Of a stretch of 64,000 nucleotides of DNA, positions 20,619 through 30,870 are shown piece after piece (position 1 is the first letter of the stretch; the number at the start of each line of letters is the position of its first letter). Source of the stretch: Zasmidium citrigriseum (Eukaryota > Ascomycota > Dothideomycetes > Mycosphaerellales > Mycosphaerellaceae); NCBI GenBank assembly GCA_002786025.1, contig NHNW01000007.1:186001-250000 (forward strand). Direction: 5' to 3'. The notes below the pieces were generated by a model that was not told where the DNA came from, did no database searches, and saw only the letters and a list, made by a program, of their open reading frames with translations. Position numbers and translations under genes: made by a program.

Positions 20619-22472
20619 ATGTCCGACGATGACGACTCAATGTCCGGCTCTGAGAGCGAAGACCTCAGCACCACCGGTCTCATTGCGACAAGAGCGAAAC
20701 GAGCGACAGCCGGAAACTTGTATGCGACACTACGACAGAATCTCGACGATGAAGAACTCCAGAAAGAACTGCTCGCCGAGGATGAAGAGGACCAAGGAGA
20801 CTACCAGGGCTCAGACAAGGACGATGACGATGCTATGTCATCTTCCAGCGATGAGGACGATGCCGGCCCACCGAAAGACGGCGACAAGGAGGATCTGGAG
20901 GGAGAGAAAGAGCTGAAGAAGGCAGAGCGCGCAGAGGCGAGAAAGAAGCGCAAGATGGAAGAGGCGAAGATGCGATTACCCGCTTGGCAGAAGAAAAAGA
21001 AGGTCAAGTTGGCAGACGATGTCAAGGCGGGAGATGGGGCAACCGAACGGCCCAAGAAGAAGAGCGAGCGTTCGAATTGGTTACCTACCGCAGCGGATGC
21101 TCCTACGCGGCAGTCCTCGCGATCTCTGGCAATCGCGAACAGGGAAAGCATACATGAGAATCTGAAGGAGTCTTTGATAAGATCGGAGAAGCAGAAGAAG
21201 ATCATGGCGAGGCATAATGAGAGGACGAGTGCGAACAAGCGGGCAGATTTGACGCAAGAGGAAAGGCTGGCGAAAGCTGTCAAGATCGAGAAAGAGACTG
21301 CACGGGAGTTTGGTCGCTGGGAGAGGGAGGAGGCTGAGAGGCAGAGGATAAGAGAAGAGCAGCTGGCGGCGAAGAGGAAGAGAGGCGTCGATGGGCCGGT
21401 CATTCGGTATTGGAGTGGAAGCGTACTTTGGGAAGGCGAGAAGATCAAGATAAAGAGGATGCATGGCAGCCAGGATGTGGACGAGATGAAGGATGAGACC
21501 AAAGCTGACGAGGGCAAGGCCGGTCAGGGAGATGTTTCCATGGCTGATGCTACGGAAGATAAAGCCGGCGAGACGACTGCGGAATCCTCAGCACCCGCGA
21601 CCGTGGCATATCAGACTCCTTTCGGACCGCCACCTCAATCAGATCAACCACAACTAGTTCCTCCGGCTCCTCCAGAGGTGCCATGGCTAGCCGGCATACA
21701 GGAATACGCTTCCCAAACAGCCACGCCTCCACAGCAGCCTGCTCCCGCCATCAATCCTCTCCAAAATCCATACGTCCCAAGTGCACCGGCAATCAATGCA
21801 GCAGCTTCCCATCCTCCCCTGCTTGCCTCGCAACCTCCTACGGCAACTCCCTCCGGTGCAAACACTCCCTCGTCTCAACCGCCCATATGCCACGCCTGGC
21901 CGCCGGGTTATCAAGAGTTTTCACTGCACCCACAAGTTCCTCTACCGCCACCACCACCAGCTCCTCTAATTAAGGAGCAGGCACAGCGCTCATTGATCAT
22001 GCTCGAGCAGTTCGAGAATCTCGAGACCTCCGGCACCGGCAAACGCGGCGCTTCCAAAGCCTCGAAAGACTCCTCGACCGATCCCAATCCCGTGGCATCG
22101 ACGTTGCTTCCCGGGTCATACCCATCCTTCACCCCCGAAGAGACACGCTACCTCACCACCAAAATGCGCAAGCGTGCAAACGAATTGTCGATGCCCCCAG
22201 CACCCGTCAAGGCAAAGTGCGCATTAACTTGCTGGCCTGCGAAATTTCGAGATCCGAAGACGGGGTTGCCTTATCATGATTTGCAGACTTTCAAGATGGT
22301 GCAGCGGTTGTTGATGGGAGGGTGTCAGTGGAGCGCGCTGCTGGGTTGTTGGGTGGGGCCTCAGTATGGACCTACTGGGAGAGCGGCGAAGGGCGTGCCT
22401 GAGGGGTTTGGGGAGAGAGTGGTTGAGAAGGTGGATGTTGAGGGTGATGTTAAGGTTGAGACTGTGTCGTGA
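20619..22472 (+). CDS. SWC2: YL1/Swc2 (Vps72) subunit of the SWR1 chromatin-remodelling complex
   Basis: Starting at ATG 20619 the protein has 617 residues. The N-terminus is acidic (MSDDDDSMSGSESED), as expected for the H2A.Z-H2B binding region, and contains the family hallmark ATRAKRATAGNLYATLR. A long basic-acidic helical middle follows (residues 90-270), then a Pro/Gln-rich linker and the C-terminal YL1_C domain (CALTCWPAKFRDPKTGLPYH, near 535-555). Swc2 recognises nucleosome-free DNA and delivers H2A.Z during histone exchange. The chosen start gives the conserved acidic beginning; an upstream in-frame ATG at 20331 is possible but adds unconserved residues. The coding strand shifts from C-rich to G-rich near 22230. 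Confidence 0.92.
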   Translation: MSDDDDSMSGSESEDLSTTGLIATRAKRATAGNLYATLRQNLDDEELQKELLAEDEEDQGDYQGSDKDDDDAMSSSSDEDDAGPPKDGDKEDLEGEKELKKAERAEARKKRKMEEAKMRLPAWQKKKKVKLADDVKAGDGATERPKKKSERSNWLPTAADAPTRQSSRSLAIANRESIHENLKESLIRSEKQKKIMARHNERTSANKRADLTQEERLAKAVKIEKETAREFGRWEREEAERQRIREEQLAAKRKRGVDGPVIRYWSGSVLWEGEKIKIKRMHGSQDVDEMKDETKADEGKAGQGDVSMADATEDKAGETTAESSAPATVAYQTPFGPPPQSDQPQLVPPAPPEVPWLAGIQEYASQTATPPQQPAPAINPLQNPYVPSAPAINAAASHPPLLASQPPTATPSGANTPSSQPPICHAWPPGYQEFSLHPQVPLPPPPPAPLIKEQAQRSLIMLEQFENLETSGTGKRGASKASKDSSTDPNPVASTLLPGSYPSFTPEETRYLTTKMRKRANELSMPPAPVKAKCALTCWPAKFRDPKTGLPYHDLQTFKMVQRLLMGGCQWSALLGCWVGPQYGPTGRAAKGVPEGFGERVVEKVDVEGDVKVETVS

Positions 22473-22738
22473 GAAGATGGAAGAAGAAGATACGAGTGAC
22501 GATGTGATGATGAAAAGAGGAAAGACAGCTTGATCAATCTTTTACATTGAGGCCTTTGCTGCTCCTGCTTCCGCGCTCAATAGTATACTCCTGACGCAGA
22601 CAAGCGGGTTCGCTCTGCTGCCTCAGGCGAGCAGATGCCGCCGTTTCTTGCTGAGCTTCTCCCATTTCACCGGATCCTGATCAGCGCGTAGTCGCATCCA
22701 TCTCCGTCGGACACTTGCTGAGTTCACTGCCAACCCGA

Positions 22739-23349
22739 CTACAATACGCGCCGCCTCGTTAGTTTTGCCTCGTACCGGATGCAATACATCAAGCCATCTC
22801 CCGCAGAGCTGTAAAGCTCAGATGTCAAGTAGAGCCACCGTAGGGGATCTTCAGTGGCCATCTTGATTTTGTGAAAAGCCTTCTGATTTGCTTCGCTCAG
22901 AGTGACCAGCCAGTCGCAGACTATCTTCTCAGGTTTGAAGGTAGCGAGATAGTGTCCAATTCCATCGATACGCGTGACGCTGAATGTATTCTCGGCGTAG
23001 AACATGGACAAAGTCTCCGCGCGCAGCTGACGGCAGGTCTGTGCAATGGCCGGGGTTCTGGCTTCTTTGGAGAATTTGCATCCCGTGAACGAGTAATCGA
23101 TGATCCGGATGGACTCGTCTTTGACGATGTCGATAGGCTTGTCTTTGACAACGACGAACTCGTAGATCCGGTTGCGAAGCTCGGCTGGGAGGCGCATGAG
23201 GCGTGACTGGGATTGAGAGGACGGAGTCTTGAGACTGTCGTCGTCCTGAATTCGTATGTCAGTATCTTGTCCTGTGTGGCGAAGAAGACGGTGTCACTTA
23301 CCCTGTCGTTGGCAGGATTCATGTCCTCCATCGCTGGAGTCGCCGCCAT
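22739..23349 (-). CDS. Small LPAELRNRIYE-type fungal protein (F-box/2EXR-like), tandem copy 1
   Basis: Two exons, 23349-23302 and 23245-22739, give 184 residues. Exon 1 codes exactly 16 residues and ends in phase 0 at a GTAAGT donor. Exon 2 opens with an acidic stretch and the hallmark SRLMRLPAELRNRIYEFVV, then TCRQLRAETLSMFYAENTF, both typical of a large Dothideomycete family of proteins with an N-terminal F-box-like or 2EXR-like helix pair. Functions are unproven, though a role in substrate recognition for ubiquitin ligases is often assumed. The next gene, 24724-23915, is a paralog in the same orientation with the same intron position and phase, so this is a tandem duplication. This copy is shorter at its C-terminus. 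Confidence 0.75.
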
Positions 23350-23914
23350 CGTTCGTGGTTGCGACCGAGCTGGTGGTGACCAAGGTCGCTGTGCGAGGTG
23401 ACTTGTGTAGATGGGAAAGCAAACGAGAAGCCGTTCGGCGTGGAAGCAGGAGCGGAAAATCCCGAAGACCCTGGTCACTTTCACATGTTATTTTCGCTGG
23501 ATTAGGAAGCTACGCATACCCCAATATTTCTAGATTGTGAATGTTGCATTCTGCTTTCTTGAATCTGATCTTATAGCTGATATCCATTAGTCTGGCAACG
23601 AGGACAGTCTTCAGGCAATGACATTAATTCAAAGTGAACGAGCTTGAATTTATTCTGTTCTCTCTGCCTCTCGCACGGACACCCTTTCACAGACCTCTCT
23701 AGCGCCGTTTTATGCAAGCATCCCTTAGCGCACCTTTTGTATGCACCAATCAGATTATAGTATGGATGACGATGGAAACTTCGACTAAGCAAAACTTCCT
23801 GCTATGGAACAAGAGACCAACTTACTTACACGCGCGGGATCATGACGTGCGTTCTCCAAGGAGTGGATTCAGAGTCGTCAATTATATGCAGATGGAAGTT
23901 GAATCATCACAAGC
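23350..23914. other. Intergenic region between tandem paralogs
   Basis: This holds the promoter of copy 1 and the 3' UTR of copy 2. No other gene was recognised. Confidence 0.45.
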
Positions 23915-24724
23915 TTAGTTGCATTCAGCAGCCATCCTTCCCAGCTTGCTCACGTACTTGTGAAGTCCAAAGTCCGCTTCCTCATCCTCTCCAATATCCC
24001 AATCAGATTTCAGCACCAATTGGTGGTAAACGTCATGTGGGCGCTGCTTTCGAAACCACGCAGCTGCTCCCTTGCAAATGGCCTCCAAGTCAACATTCCC
24101 GACCCAGCACCAGTCTCGAAGGTCGACATTAGCACGCCGCGAGTCCAGAGGCTTGTGAGGCAGCTGCACATCAGAGCCATACACAGTGCGAGAGCCAGCG
24201 GCACTGTACGTGAGTGAACGCTCAATGAACGGGGAACCTGAATCCACATCCGAGCGTATGAGAACACTATGCAGTGACTTCCAGCAGTCTTCGCTAAGAC
24301 CCGCAAGCCATCCACAGACCAGCTTCTCTTCCTTCTTCCCGTTGACGCCCAGGATTGCAAGTCTAAGAGAAAACGTGAAGACGTTTTCGGCATAGAAAGT
24401 GGATAAGACCTCTTCACGTAGCTGGCGGCTGACGCGTGCAAGGGCTGGCGGCTTCACGTCTTTGGAGATTTTTGGTCGAGAATGATGGCCCGACTTCAAT
24501 TGTTGTATGATCTCGATGGGAGTCGCTTTGACGACGGCAGCTTCGTAGATGCGATTCCGGAGTTCGGCTGGTAGGCTCATGAGGCGAGATATCGCTGGTG
24601 GGTGTTCGCTTTGAGTCAGGTTGTTTGGCTGCTTCAAGATGAGTACTGATTCTCGCGAAGACAGTACCGCACTCACGTCATCATACTTCAGAGGTGGAGT
24701 TTGGGGCGGCTCAGCCGGTGCCAT
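23915..24724 (-). CDS. LPAELRNRIYE-type fungal protein (F-box/2EXR-like), tandem copy 2
   Basis: The whole span is one open frame of 269 codons from ATG 24724, but by comparison with its neighbour a 48-base intron lies in it: 24676-24629, GTGAGT donor and CAG acceptor. That leaves a 16-codon first exon, exactly as in copy 1, and a 253-residue protein. Because the intron is a multiple of three and has no stop, unspliced RNA would still be translatable. Conserved text is SRLMSLPAELRNRIYEAAVV and SRQLREEVLSTFYAENVF. The C-terminal half (WCWVGNVDLEAICKG and onward) is not in copy 1 and has no recognised domain. Function unknown; adaptor-like roles are inference. Confidence 0.75.
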   Translation of the reverse strand: MAPAEPPQTPPLKYDDVSAVLSSRESVLILKQPNNLTQSEHPPAISRLMSLPAELRNRIYEAAVVKATPIEIIQQLKSGHHSRPKISKDVKPPALARVSRQLREEVLSTFYAENVFTFSLRLAILGVNGKKEEKLVCGWLAGLSEDCWKSLHSVLIRSDVDSGSPFIERSLTYSAAGSRTVYGSDVQLPHKPLDSRRANVDLRDWCWVGNVDLEAICKGAAAWFRKQRPHDVYHQLVLKSDWDIGEDEEADFGLHKYVSKLGRMAAECN

Positions 24725-26140
24725 GTTGGCGGGCTTGAAGTTGGTTGCTGTTGGTGTGAAGTGGTGGCGAAGGCCAGAGTCGAAGTTTGATGCTGAAGCG
24801 CGGAGTACATATAAGAAGATGCCGAAATTCCTGTCGTGGGTGGCCTGAATCGCAGAAGGTGATCCATCGGTTCAGGCCACCCCCATTTGCATGATGCGAG
24901 GTGGACTCATGTAAATAGGTTGACTCACCACATGCCATCTGTGTAGTTCGATCTTTCTAGGTTGTCTACAGAGCGCGGACTCATTGAGCATGCTCAGAAG
25001 ATTCTCTCTTGACTACCAGCCGGAAAGGCAAGTCCTTCAAGAGCCATAGTTTCCACTTTGTCCATCTACTGGACTGTCGCAAAGGCGGCGTGAAGTCATC
25101 AGTCGAAACAGCGGATCGAACACCGTCAAGCAGTCAACACCAAGGGACATCCTATGTATCCCCGGTAACGACATGTCCGCGCGCCTTCCCCTCCAAATTC
25201 GCTAACTCCCACAGCCCAACTTTGACCTATATATTCAATTTCAAATCCGTGGTCACCAATCAATCCAGTAACAAGCACCGGCTAGGTCTAAGGTCTAGGG
25301 GTATGGATTGGTAAAGAGTCCAAATCAAACCAACGATCAACATGATTGTGAGTTTGTTCGCTCTTCCCTTACTGCAAGTTCTCGTTTTTTTGCTGTTTTG
25401 TTTTCAAAAGCTGTGAGTTCGAATCTCGGCCGGGGATTCCTTTTTGGACTTTCTTTTGGTGGTGGACACAAGGCTGCGACAGGGGTCTAGATTTCGGGAG
25501 GTGACGCTGCGACTTCTTTTGATCAGATTGTTCTTATGTTATTCTTCTCGTGGAGATCCTGTTGAGGGCAGGTCCTTGAGAAGCAATTTATCTTCGAGAG
25601 GCAGCAGTTGCTGCGTTTGTTCCGTGCTCCTCTCAAACCTGGTCTTCAGGGCTGGCGACAAATGTCCGGGTTCCATTGCGGGCTGGCATCTTTGGAAACT
25701 GACTGCATTGGATGCAGGCCGGCTGGAATGTACCTCGCGTCCTCAACATGGTCTGATCTGAGAAGCAGCAAATTGCCAACAGGATGTCCAAAGTTCCACT
25801 GGATATGGCATGAGGCAAGATGTCCGCAATGCTCAACCCAGCGCCATGGATGCGCCATGAGTAGGGAGCGATCGTTTTCACTTTCACGATGTCGACCAAT
25901 TTGCGGACCGAGACGAACCCGGGTGTTCGAGCGTGCTTGCCGTGGACCGTCGCAGTGAGCATGCGAGGAAGGAGGCGCCTTCCTCAGAAGTCAGAGGCAG
26001 GTGGGTAGGCTGGCGCCAGTCCCCCAACGCGGCTTCATCACGTCCTCCCTTCTTTCCCTTCTTTTCTTTCCTTTCTTCTTCACCACCTTCGGCATTATTC
26101 CCGTGCATCTTGTCGCAGCTCACGCTACTCCAACGTCATC
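24725..26140. other. Intergenic region holding a decayed F-box gene remnant
   Basis: Apart from the remnant listed at 25585-25845 and a pyrimidine-rich leader (26041-26085) before the next gene, no feature is supported. A tRNA T-arm-like sequence near 25411-25438 was examined and rejected. Confidence 0.45.
25585..25845 (-). pseudogene. Decayed fragment of an F-box/Cys-rich protein gene
   Basis: Read on the minus strand, pieces in different frames resemble the C-terminal part of the intact gene at 27302-28375. HCGHLASCHIQWNF resembles CSMLYRCPECSMEF; ASPQWNPDIC resembles SDPKWRRHLY; KTRFERSTEQTQQLL closely resembles KTRFERNTERTQELV. The DNA is also alike (GTTCCGTG..CTCTCAAA.CTGGTCTT in both). 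The pieces are collinear but separated by frame changes and stops, so this is a broken duplicate. The N-terminal F-box part was not found. Confidence 0.5.
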
Positions 26141-26554
26141 ATGCACAGCCCAGTGGTCCAGAACATTCTTGACTGGTCGGTCCTCATTGCTCTAGGCCTC
26201 GGCGCGGTTTCGGCCTTCTACACTGCCTTGTCCTACCATCGTCCGCCAGCCAACAGAAGCAATTCACAACAACGGGATCGTATCGCCTTGGATCCCGCTC
26301 GAGACGCTCATGTCACCGATCGCCAGCTGCTGTTCCATCTTGTCTCTGAAACAATGGAATTCGTCAAGCAGTCGTGCGATCAGAGCAGACGAGAAACAGC
26401 TGAGATCAAAGAGACAATCCAGAGGCTCGAAGGCTATGCCAGAGAGTTCCCAGGGGTAATCCGAGATCTAGTGGACACTCTCAAGAACCAGGCTCAGGCC
26501 GAGGTCAACGTCCAGCGCAGCTCCCCTCGGGGACCCCATGCTGCTGCTGGCTGA
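26141..26554 (+). CDS. Small membrane-anchored coiled-coil protein, function unknown
   Basis: A 137-residue frame with ATG at 26141 after a long pyrimidine-rich tract (26041-26085) like a fungal core promoter and leader. The N-terminus has one hydrophobic helix (about residues 8-30, NILDWSVLIALGLGAVSAFY). The rest is charged and helical (MEFVKQSCDQSRRETAEIKE and onward) with heptad-like spacing, suggesting a short coiled coil. It ends in a small disordered tail. No family was recognised. The leader and the orderly anchor-plus-coil layout argue for a true gene, but it is short and could be spurious. Confidence 0.45.
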   Translation: MHSPVVQNILDWSVLIALGLGAVSAFYTALSYHRPPANRSNSQQRDRIALDPARDAHVTDRQLLFHLVSETMEFVKQSCDQSRRETAEIKETIQRLEGYAREFPGVIRDLVDTLKNQAQAEVNVQRSSPRGPHAAAG

Positions 26555-27301
26555 GCTACCACTAACATCGCGACTCCTCCGGGAGGCGCCCTGAGGTTGT
26601 AAGGGCCTCAGGTGCTGTCCTTGCTTGCATACGGCATGGGCAGTACACCAGCGAAGAGCATGCACTTCTACGCAGTGCTGGTGACAAGTAGCCGCAGCAG
26701 CGGTGAAACCAAGACATGCTCACAAACGTTAGAAGTACAATCAAGATTTTCTTCGCCTGACGCCTTCATCCTGACTTTCTTGATATCCAAGGCCCAAATG
26801 AGCAACTTCTCCATGCCCATTGGGGGGTCTGCCTCTCGACTGGTAGTGCTGCCGACCATCAACCACATCAATGTCTGCTCTTCCATCGCATTCTTATTAT
26901 GGCTCTGATCGCTGTCGTCACCAACGGCGCAAAAGATGTTCCCTTCCGTTCCAGATGTCCACAATCTCATCCACTGTCACTGCGCTCCCAAAATCCTTGC
27001 GCCGTCTTCTGACTGGTCGAGCAACTTGTCATGCCTGCCCAGCGACCACTGCCGCGGCGTAGCTGGAGGTGTCGCCCTGTATGTGAACGTCTTCTTGTGG
27101 TCCGCTTCCGTCGCCAAGGAAAACCAGCAGCATGATCTCGGTGTCTTCGAGCGACCGTCAGCTGAGACAAGGTCTGTACAAGAGAGTTCCACGCTGACGG
27201 GCAGGCGGCTCCATGGAGATCCCTCGAAGAACCGCGACAGTGCTTGGTTCGTGAGTCTATACCATCAAAACGTCGTCATGAGCCGGACGTAAAGGTGCCA
27301 A
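26555..27301. other. Intergenic region with coding-like minus-strand fragments
   Basis: Several fragments of protein-like text occur on the minus strand between about 27275 and 26745, described in the next entry. Nothing else is recognisable. Confidence 0.35.
26745..27275 (-). pseudogene. Possible decayed or unrecognised multi-exon gene
   Basis: Minus-strand fragments with protein-like composition follow each other in order: LTNQALSRFFEGSPWSRLPV, then EIMLLVFLGDGSGPQEDVHI, then DFGSAVTVDEIVDIWNG, then ADIDVVDGRQHYQSRGRP and a stop. They lie in different frames, and clean introns linking them were not found (one candidate intron would be only about 35 bases). No family was recognised. It may be a degenerate gene, a gene with unusual introns, or chance. 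Confidence 0.25.
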
Positions 27302-28375
27302 TTATACCCATGGATTGGGGAGTGGGCCTCGGAGAAGCGACGCAATCTCACGAGTCACCAGTTCCTGTGTTCGTTCCGTGTTCCTCTCAAATCTGGTCTT
27401 TAAGCCACGCCATTCCTGAGTCGTAGCTATCGGTCGTGCTTCGAACGGCGGGTACAGATGTCGCCGCCATTTCGGGTCCGAGGGTGTGATGCCGCCGCCC
27501 AAGTTCAACCACTTTGTAATAATCACTGCCACCCTGCCATCTTCAAGACAAAAAGCATCTGATTCGAACTCCATGCTGCATTCCGGACAGCGGTATAGCA
27601 TCGAGCAACTTGGGCATTCCGATCTCTCACCGAGATGCTGTTTTTGACACAGAAGGAGATCCGAGGTCGTGGGTCCGACGTGTTTCGTGACATGTGAGCA
27701 AAGGCTTGGGCCACTGAGCCTCTCGAAAGTAGGATGATTGTTCTCGTCGAATATAATCCAGTGTTGAACACGCAGAAAGAGGTCGTTGGCGATGATGTTT
27801 GGCTCCACGTTGAGCAGTGTCCAGACGTCGTATTTCAGATGCTTCTGAATCATCCTAGCGGATAGCGAGCTTATGCACTTTCCGTAATCGTCTCCTTGAT
27901 GGTGTCTTGCCATGACGAGCTGCACGTGCGGGAACGTGAGCCTGTAACTCGAGTTTCCTCCATAGGTCTCAAAAGACTGGCCCGGAATATCGGATTGCTC
28001 GCATCGTCCAATACAAGCCGGACGTAGCTGAACCAAACAACGCCGTGGAAGTCCTATGCTTGATACGAGATGAAGGCACGAGCAGATGTAGCAGAAGAAG
28101 AGATTGGCGTTGTCCCGGGCTAGTCGCAAGAGGAATTGCTGCCGCTGAGACTCGTGACCGTCACCAAGGCGCAAAAGTCGTCGTTGGTCCTTTCCAATGC
28201 TTCGGTAAAGGCCTTTGGTGCAGACCGAGAGGCTCGCTACCTCGGAAATGTCCAGATAGTCGATCACCAAGTCAAGGAGCTCCTGCGGAAGGTCAAGTAG
28301 ATGTGCCCGGCTTCCATGCTGACCAAATCCGAGGGCAAGCGTCTCGTAGAGTCGCCTCTTCAGCCAGTCGAGCAT
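27302..28375 (-). CDS. F-box protein with a Cys-rich segment
   Basis: An intronless 357-residue frame with ATG at 28375. An F-box is visible at about 26-65 (LLDLPQELLDLVIDYLDISE), the motif that docks proteins on Skp1 in SCF ubiquitin ligases. Cysteine pairs follow, FFCYICSCL near 93-101 and SECPSCSMLYRCPECSMEF near 260-280, which may form a zinc-binding site, a layout shared by many Dothideomycete F-box proteins. The C-terminus is helical and Arg-rich. Targets are unknown. A broken relative lies about 1.7 kb away at 25585-25845 on the same strand, so the family has duplicated locally. Confidence 0.75.
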   Translation of the reverse strand: MLDWLKRRLYETLALGFGQHGSRAHLLDLPQELLDLVIDYLDISEVASLSVCTKGLYRSIGKDQRRLLRLGDGHESQRQQFLLRLARDNANLFFCYICSCLHLVSSIGLPRRCLVQLRPACIGRCEQSDIPGQSFETYGGNSSYRLTFPHVQLVMARHHQGDDYGKCISSLSARMIQKHLKYDVWTLLNVEPNIIANDLFLRVQHWIIFDENNHPTFERLSGPSLCSHVTKHVGPTTSDLLLCQKQHLGERSECPSCSMLYRCPECSMEFESDAFCLEDGRVAVIITKWLNLGGGITPSDPKWRRHLYPPFEARPIATTQEWRGLKTRFERNTERTQELVTREIASLLRGPLPNPWV

Positions 28376-28885
28376 TTTGACATCTCACACCGTATCGTGT
28401 CGAGGAAAATTGGATGTTGTGACCGCAATGATGTCGCAGTAACCCTTTCGTCTGCTCAATTATCGCGCTAGTCCCCTTTAGTCCGACCGCGAGCTCAAGA
28501 CGAGCTCCTGTCATCGTCCGCAGCGGACATCCTGATCCGATTCACTCATGTTGCAGGTTGTTGAACCGAGTGATGTATTGGTGAAGGAGTGAAGTCGGCA
28601 CATGCGGACCAGGGAGCATGTGACGTCGGCATCTGGCCCCGAAGAAATGCAGGGACCACCCGAATTTCATTTGGCGGAGCGAGAACGACTGGCGGCAGCA
28701 ACGTCGAAGCCAATTTCCTCACGCTTCAACCTCCCGGGAGCCATCGGCATGATGAAGTGTGAACCGCCATATAATCTCCGACCTCGTCGCCTCTTCCAAA
28801 ATGTCTTCCTCTCCACAGGAAACCCACCATCCGCGCCCCCGTCCTCGCGTAGGGCGGTGACCAGCCGGCACCATCGTCACACTGC
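28376..28885. other. Divergent promoter region
   Basis: It separates the F-box gene from the alpha/beta hydrolase gene, transcribed away from each other. A frame at 28602-28901 has no ordered features and was not accepted. Confidence 0.45.
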
Positions 28886-30537
28886 ATGGCCAAAATGTTG
28901 AAAGACTCACCGAGCAACAGGCGGATGATCCGTCTTGTTATTAGCATTCTCCAAACGTATGGACCTTTCTGCCTTGCGTATACGATATGGGTACTCGCCG
29001 CGAAGTTCTGCCAGCCATTGGGCTTTGGGAGAGATCGGTTCTTGAATAACTATGTCCTCTGGAGTATCTGGGCGCCGGAGGCTGTCTTTTACCTCTTCTT
29101 CATTGGGTACAACTTGTATATCCAGCGCAAAGCGATCCATCCTCCGAAACGTACGAGAGAAGAACGATTGGCGTTGTTTGGAAAGGTTCGGTCGGAGATC
29201 TATGATCCGGTTGTGTTCTTGAGTGGATGGTTTCGAGGATCACCTGTAGAAGACATTGGACGAGATGAGCTAAGGAAATTTGTCGACTGGGCCTTCTGGG
29301 AAGGAAGAGCTGGCGAAGCTGAAGAGAAGGGAGATGACGCTGAGATTGATGAGTACATTCAGAAGATGGAGAAGATGATGCCGAATAGCTTTCAGGAAGG
29401 CAAGGGCAAAGCGAAGAGTCTGCGTCTGACGTTGGATCCGATTGAGATCGAGCCAAGGTAGGTTGATGTATTGTGCTACTGGCTAGGATCAGGCTGACAC
29501 ATGAAAGGGCCTTGCTGTGGTACATGCTAATCATGATGCTTGACACCTTGGCTATCTTACTCCTCGTGAAGAATGGCTTCAACTTCCACCGAAGAAGCCT
29601 GGCGAGCCTGGCAGCAGTCTTTCCACCTCGCCCAGCTGCATTACTCGCCCGTAATCGTTCGGTCGTGCCCGACTTCTCATACTTCCTGCGAAAGCACACA
29701 TCCAAGACACGACTACCGATCGTCTTCATCCACGGCATTGGAATAGGTCTCGTGACACACGTGCCCTTTCTGGACGAGCTACATCAATCACTGAACGCTG
29801 GCGCAAGCGAAGACGATCAAGTTGGAATTCTCGCGATCGAGGTTCTGCAGGTTTCATCCCGTATCACAACTTCCATTCCTCGAAAGGCAGAGTTCGTTTC
29901 GCAGCTGACGACGATCATCAATCATCACTTTGGCCCTGGTCGGTTCGTCCTTGCATCACATTCGTACGGAAGTGTCCTCAGCACGCACGTCATGAACGAC
30001 CCGCACCTGTCAACACGAATCTCCGGAACGTTGCTGGTGGATCCCGTCAGCATACTACTGCACATGCCAGACGTGGCCTACAACTTCACCGTGAGGCCTC
30101 CAGTCCGGGCGAACGAATGGCAACTCTGGTACTTCGCATCAAAGGATCCTCAGATCGCCCATACACTTGGGCGGCACTTCTTCTGGAGCGAAAACGTCCT
30201 GTGGCGGGATCAGATCGATCATCTCATGGTCAATCACAACATGCGGTTGACTGCGAGCTTGAGTAGCGAGGATCTGATTGTCAACACAAATGCTGTTAGG
30301 GCCTACCTGGCCGAGCGAGATCTGCCTGACCCGGTACTTGTTGAGGATGTCACTGGATACAAGCATATGCAACTACGGACCCATTCCACGACCAACGCCG
30401 AGAAGGCCACGAAATGGCGAGGTAGCGGTCTGGAGGTTCTCTGGTGGGATGGATATGATCATGCCGGGGTATTTGATACGAAGCAGGATAGATCGAAGCT
30501 TGTAGATGTTCTGGTTGAGTACGTGAAAGGCACATGA
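28886..30537 (+). CDS. Membrane-anchored alpha/beta hydrolase, unknown substrate
   Basis: Two exons, 28886-29457 and 29508-30537, joined in phase (PRALLWY across the junction), give 533 residues. Hydrophobic segments near 20-42, 60-80 and 192-212 suggest membrane anchoring. The hydrolase part starts near 258: HGIGIG oxyanion loop at 266-271, nucleophile elbow ASHSYGS with Ser343 (serine in place of the first glycine of GxSxG), and a plausible catalytic His in WDGYDHAGVFD near the C-terminus. Fungi have a conserved family of such membrane hydrolases, often annotated only as AB-hydrolase proteins. Lipid or ester substrates are likely but unproven. The start ATG is the first in a frame-compatible position. 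Confidence 0.82.
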
Positions 30538-30870
30538 CGGCTGATTCGAGCGATGATAGATGACTACATGATAGATGAGGAAGATAGCTTGCTAATGTGT
30601 AATGTCTTGGTCAAGACACTTCAAATGATACGGCTTGGCAGGTATATTGTTCTCGGCCGCAACAATTGCTCCTATATGCTGCACATCCGTTGCATAATAG
30701 CAGATTCCAAGGTTGCCTTCCCGATATCTACCCTTGGGAACGGCATTCTACCGAGCCGATGCTAATGCCTGGCAGTTCCGCAGCATTCGAATCCCGAACA
30801 CGACGCTCACTTGAGTTTACTCCAACATTCACTTTGTCTCATATGGCCCAAACATCGGTTGCCAGTTTCG
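30538..30870. other. Convergent 3' region
   Basis: The flanking genes converge. No feature recognised. Confidence 0.45.

Noticed and set aside
25411..25438. tRNA T-arm-like sequence (GAGTTCGAATCTCGG) followed by a T-run
   Set aside because: The T stem has a mismatch, and no matching acceptor strand, D arm or anticodon arm was found upstream at a plausible distance. It may be a chance B-box or an old tRNA relic.
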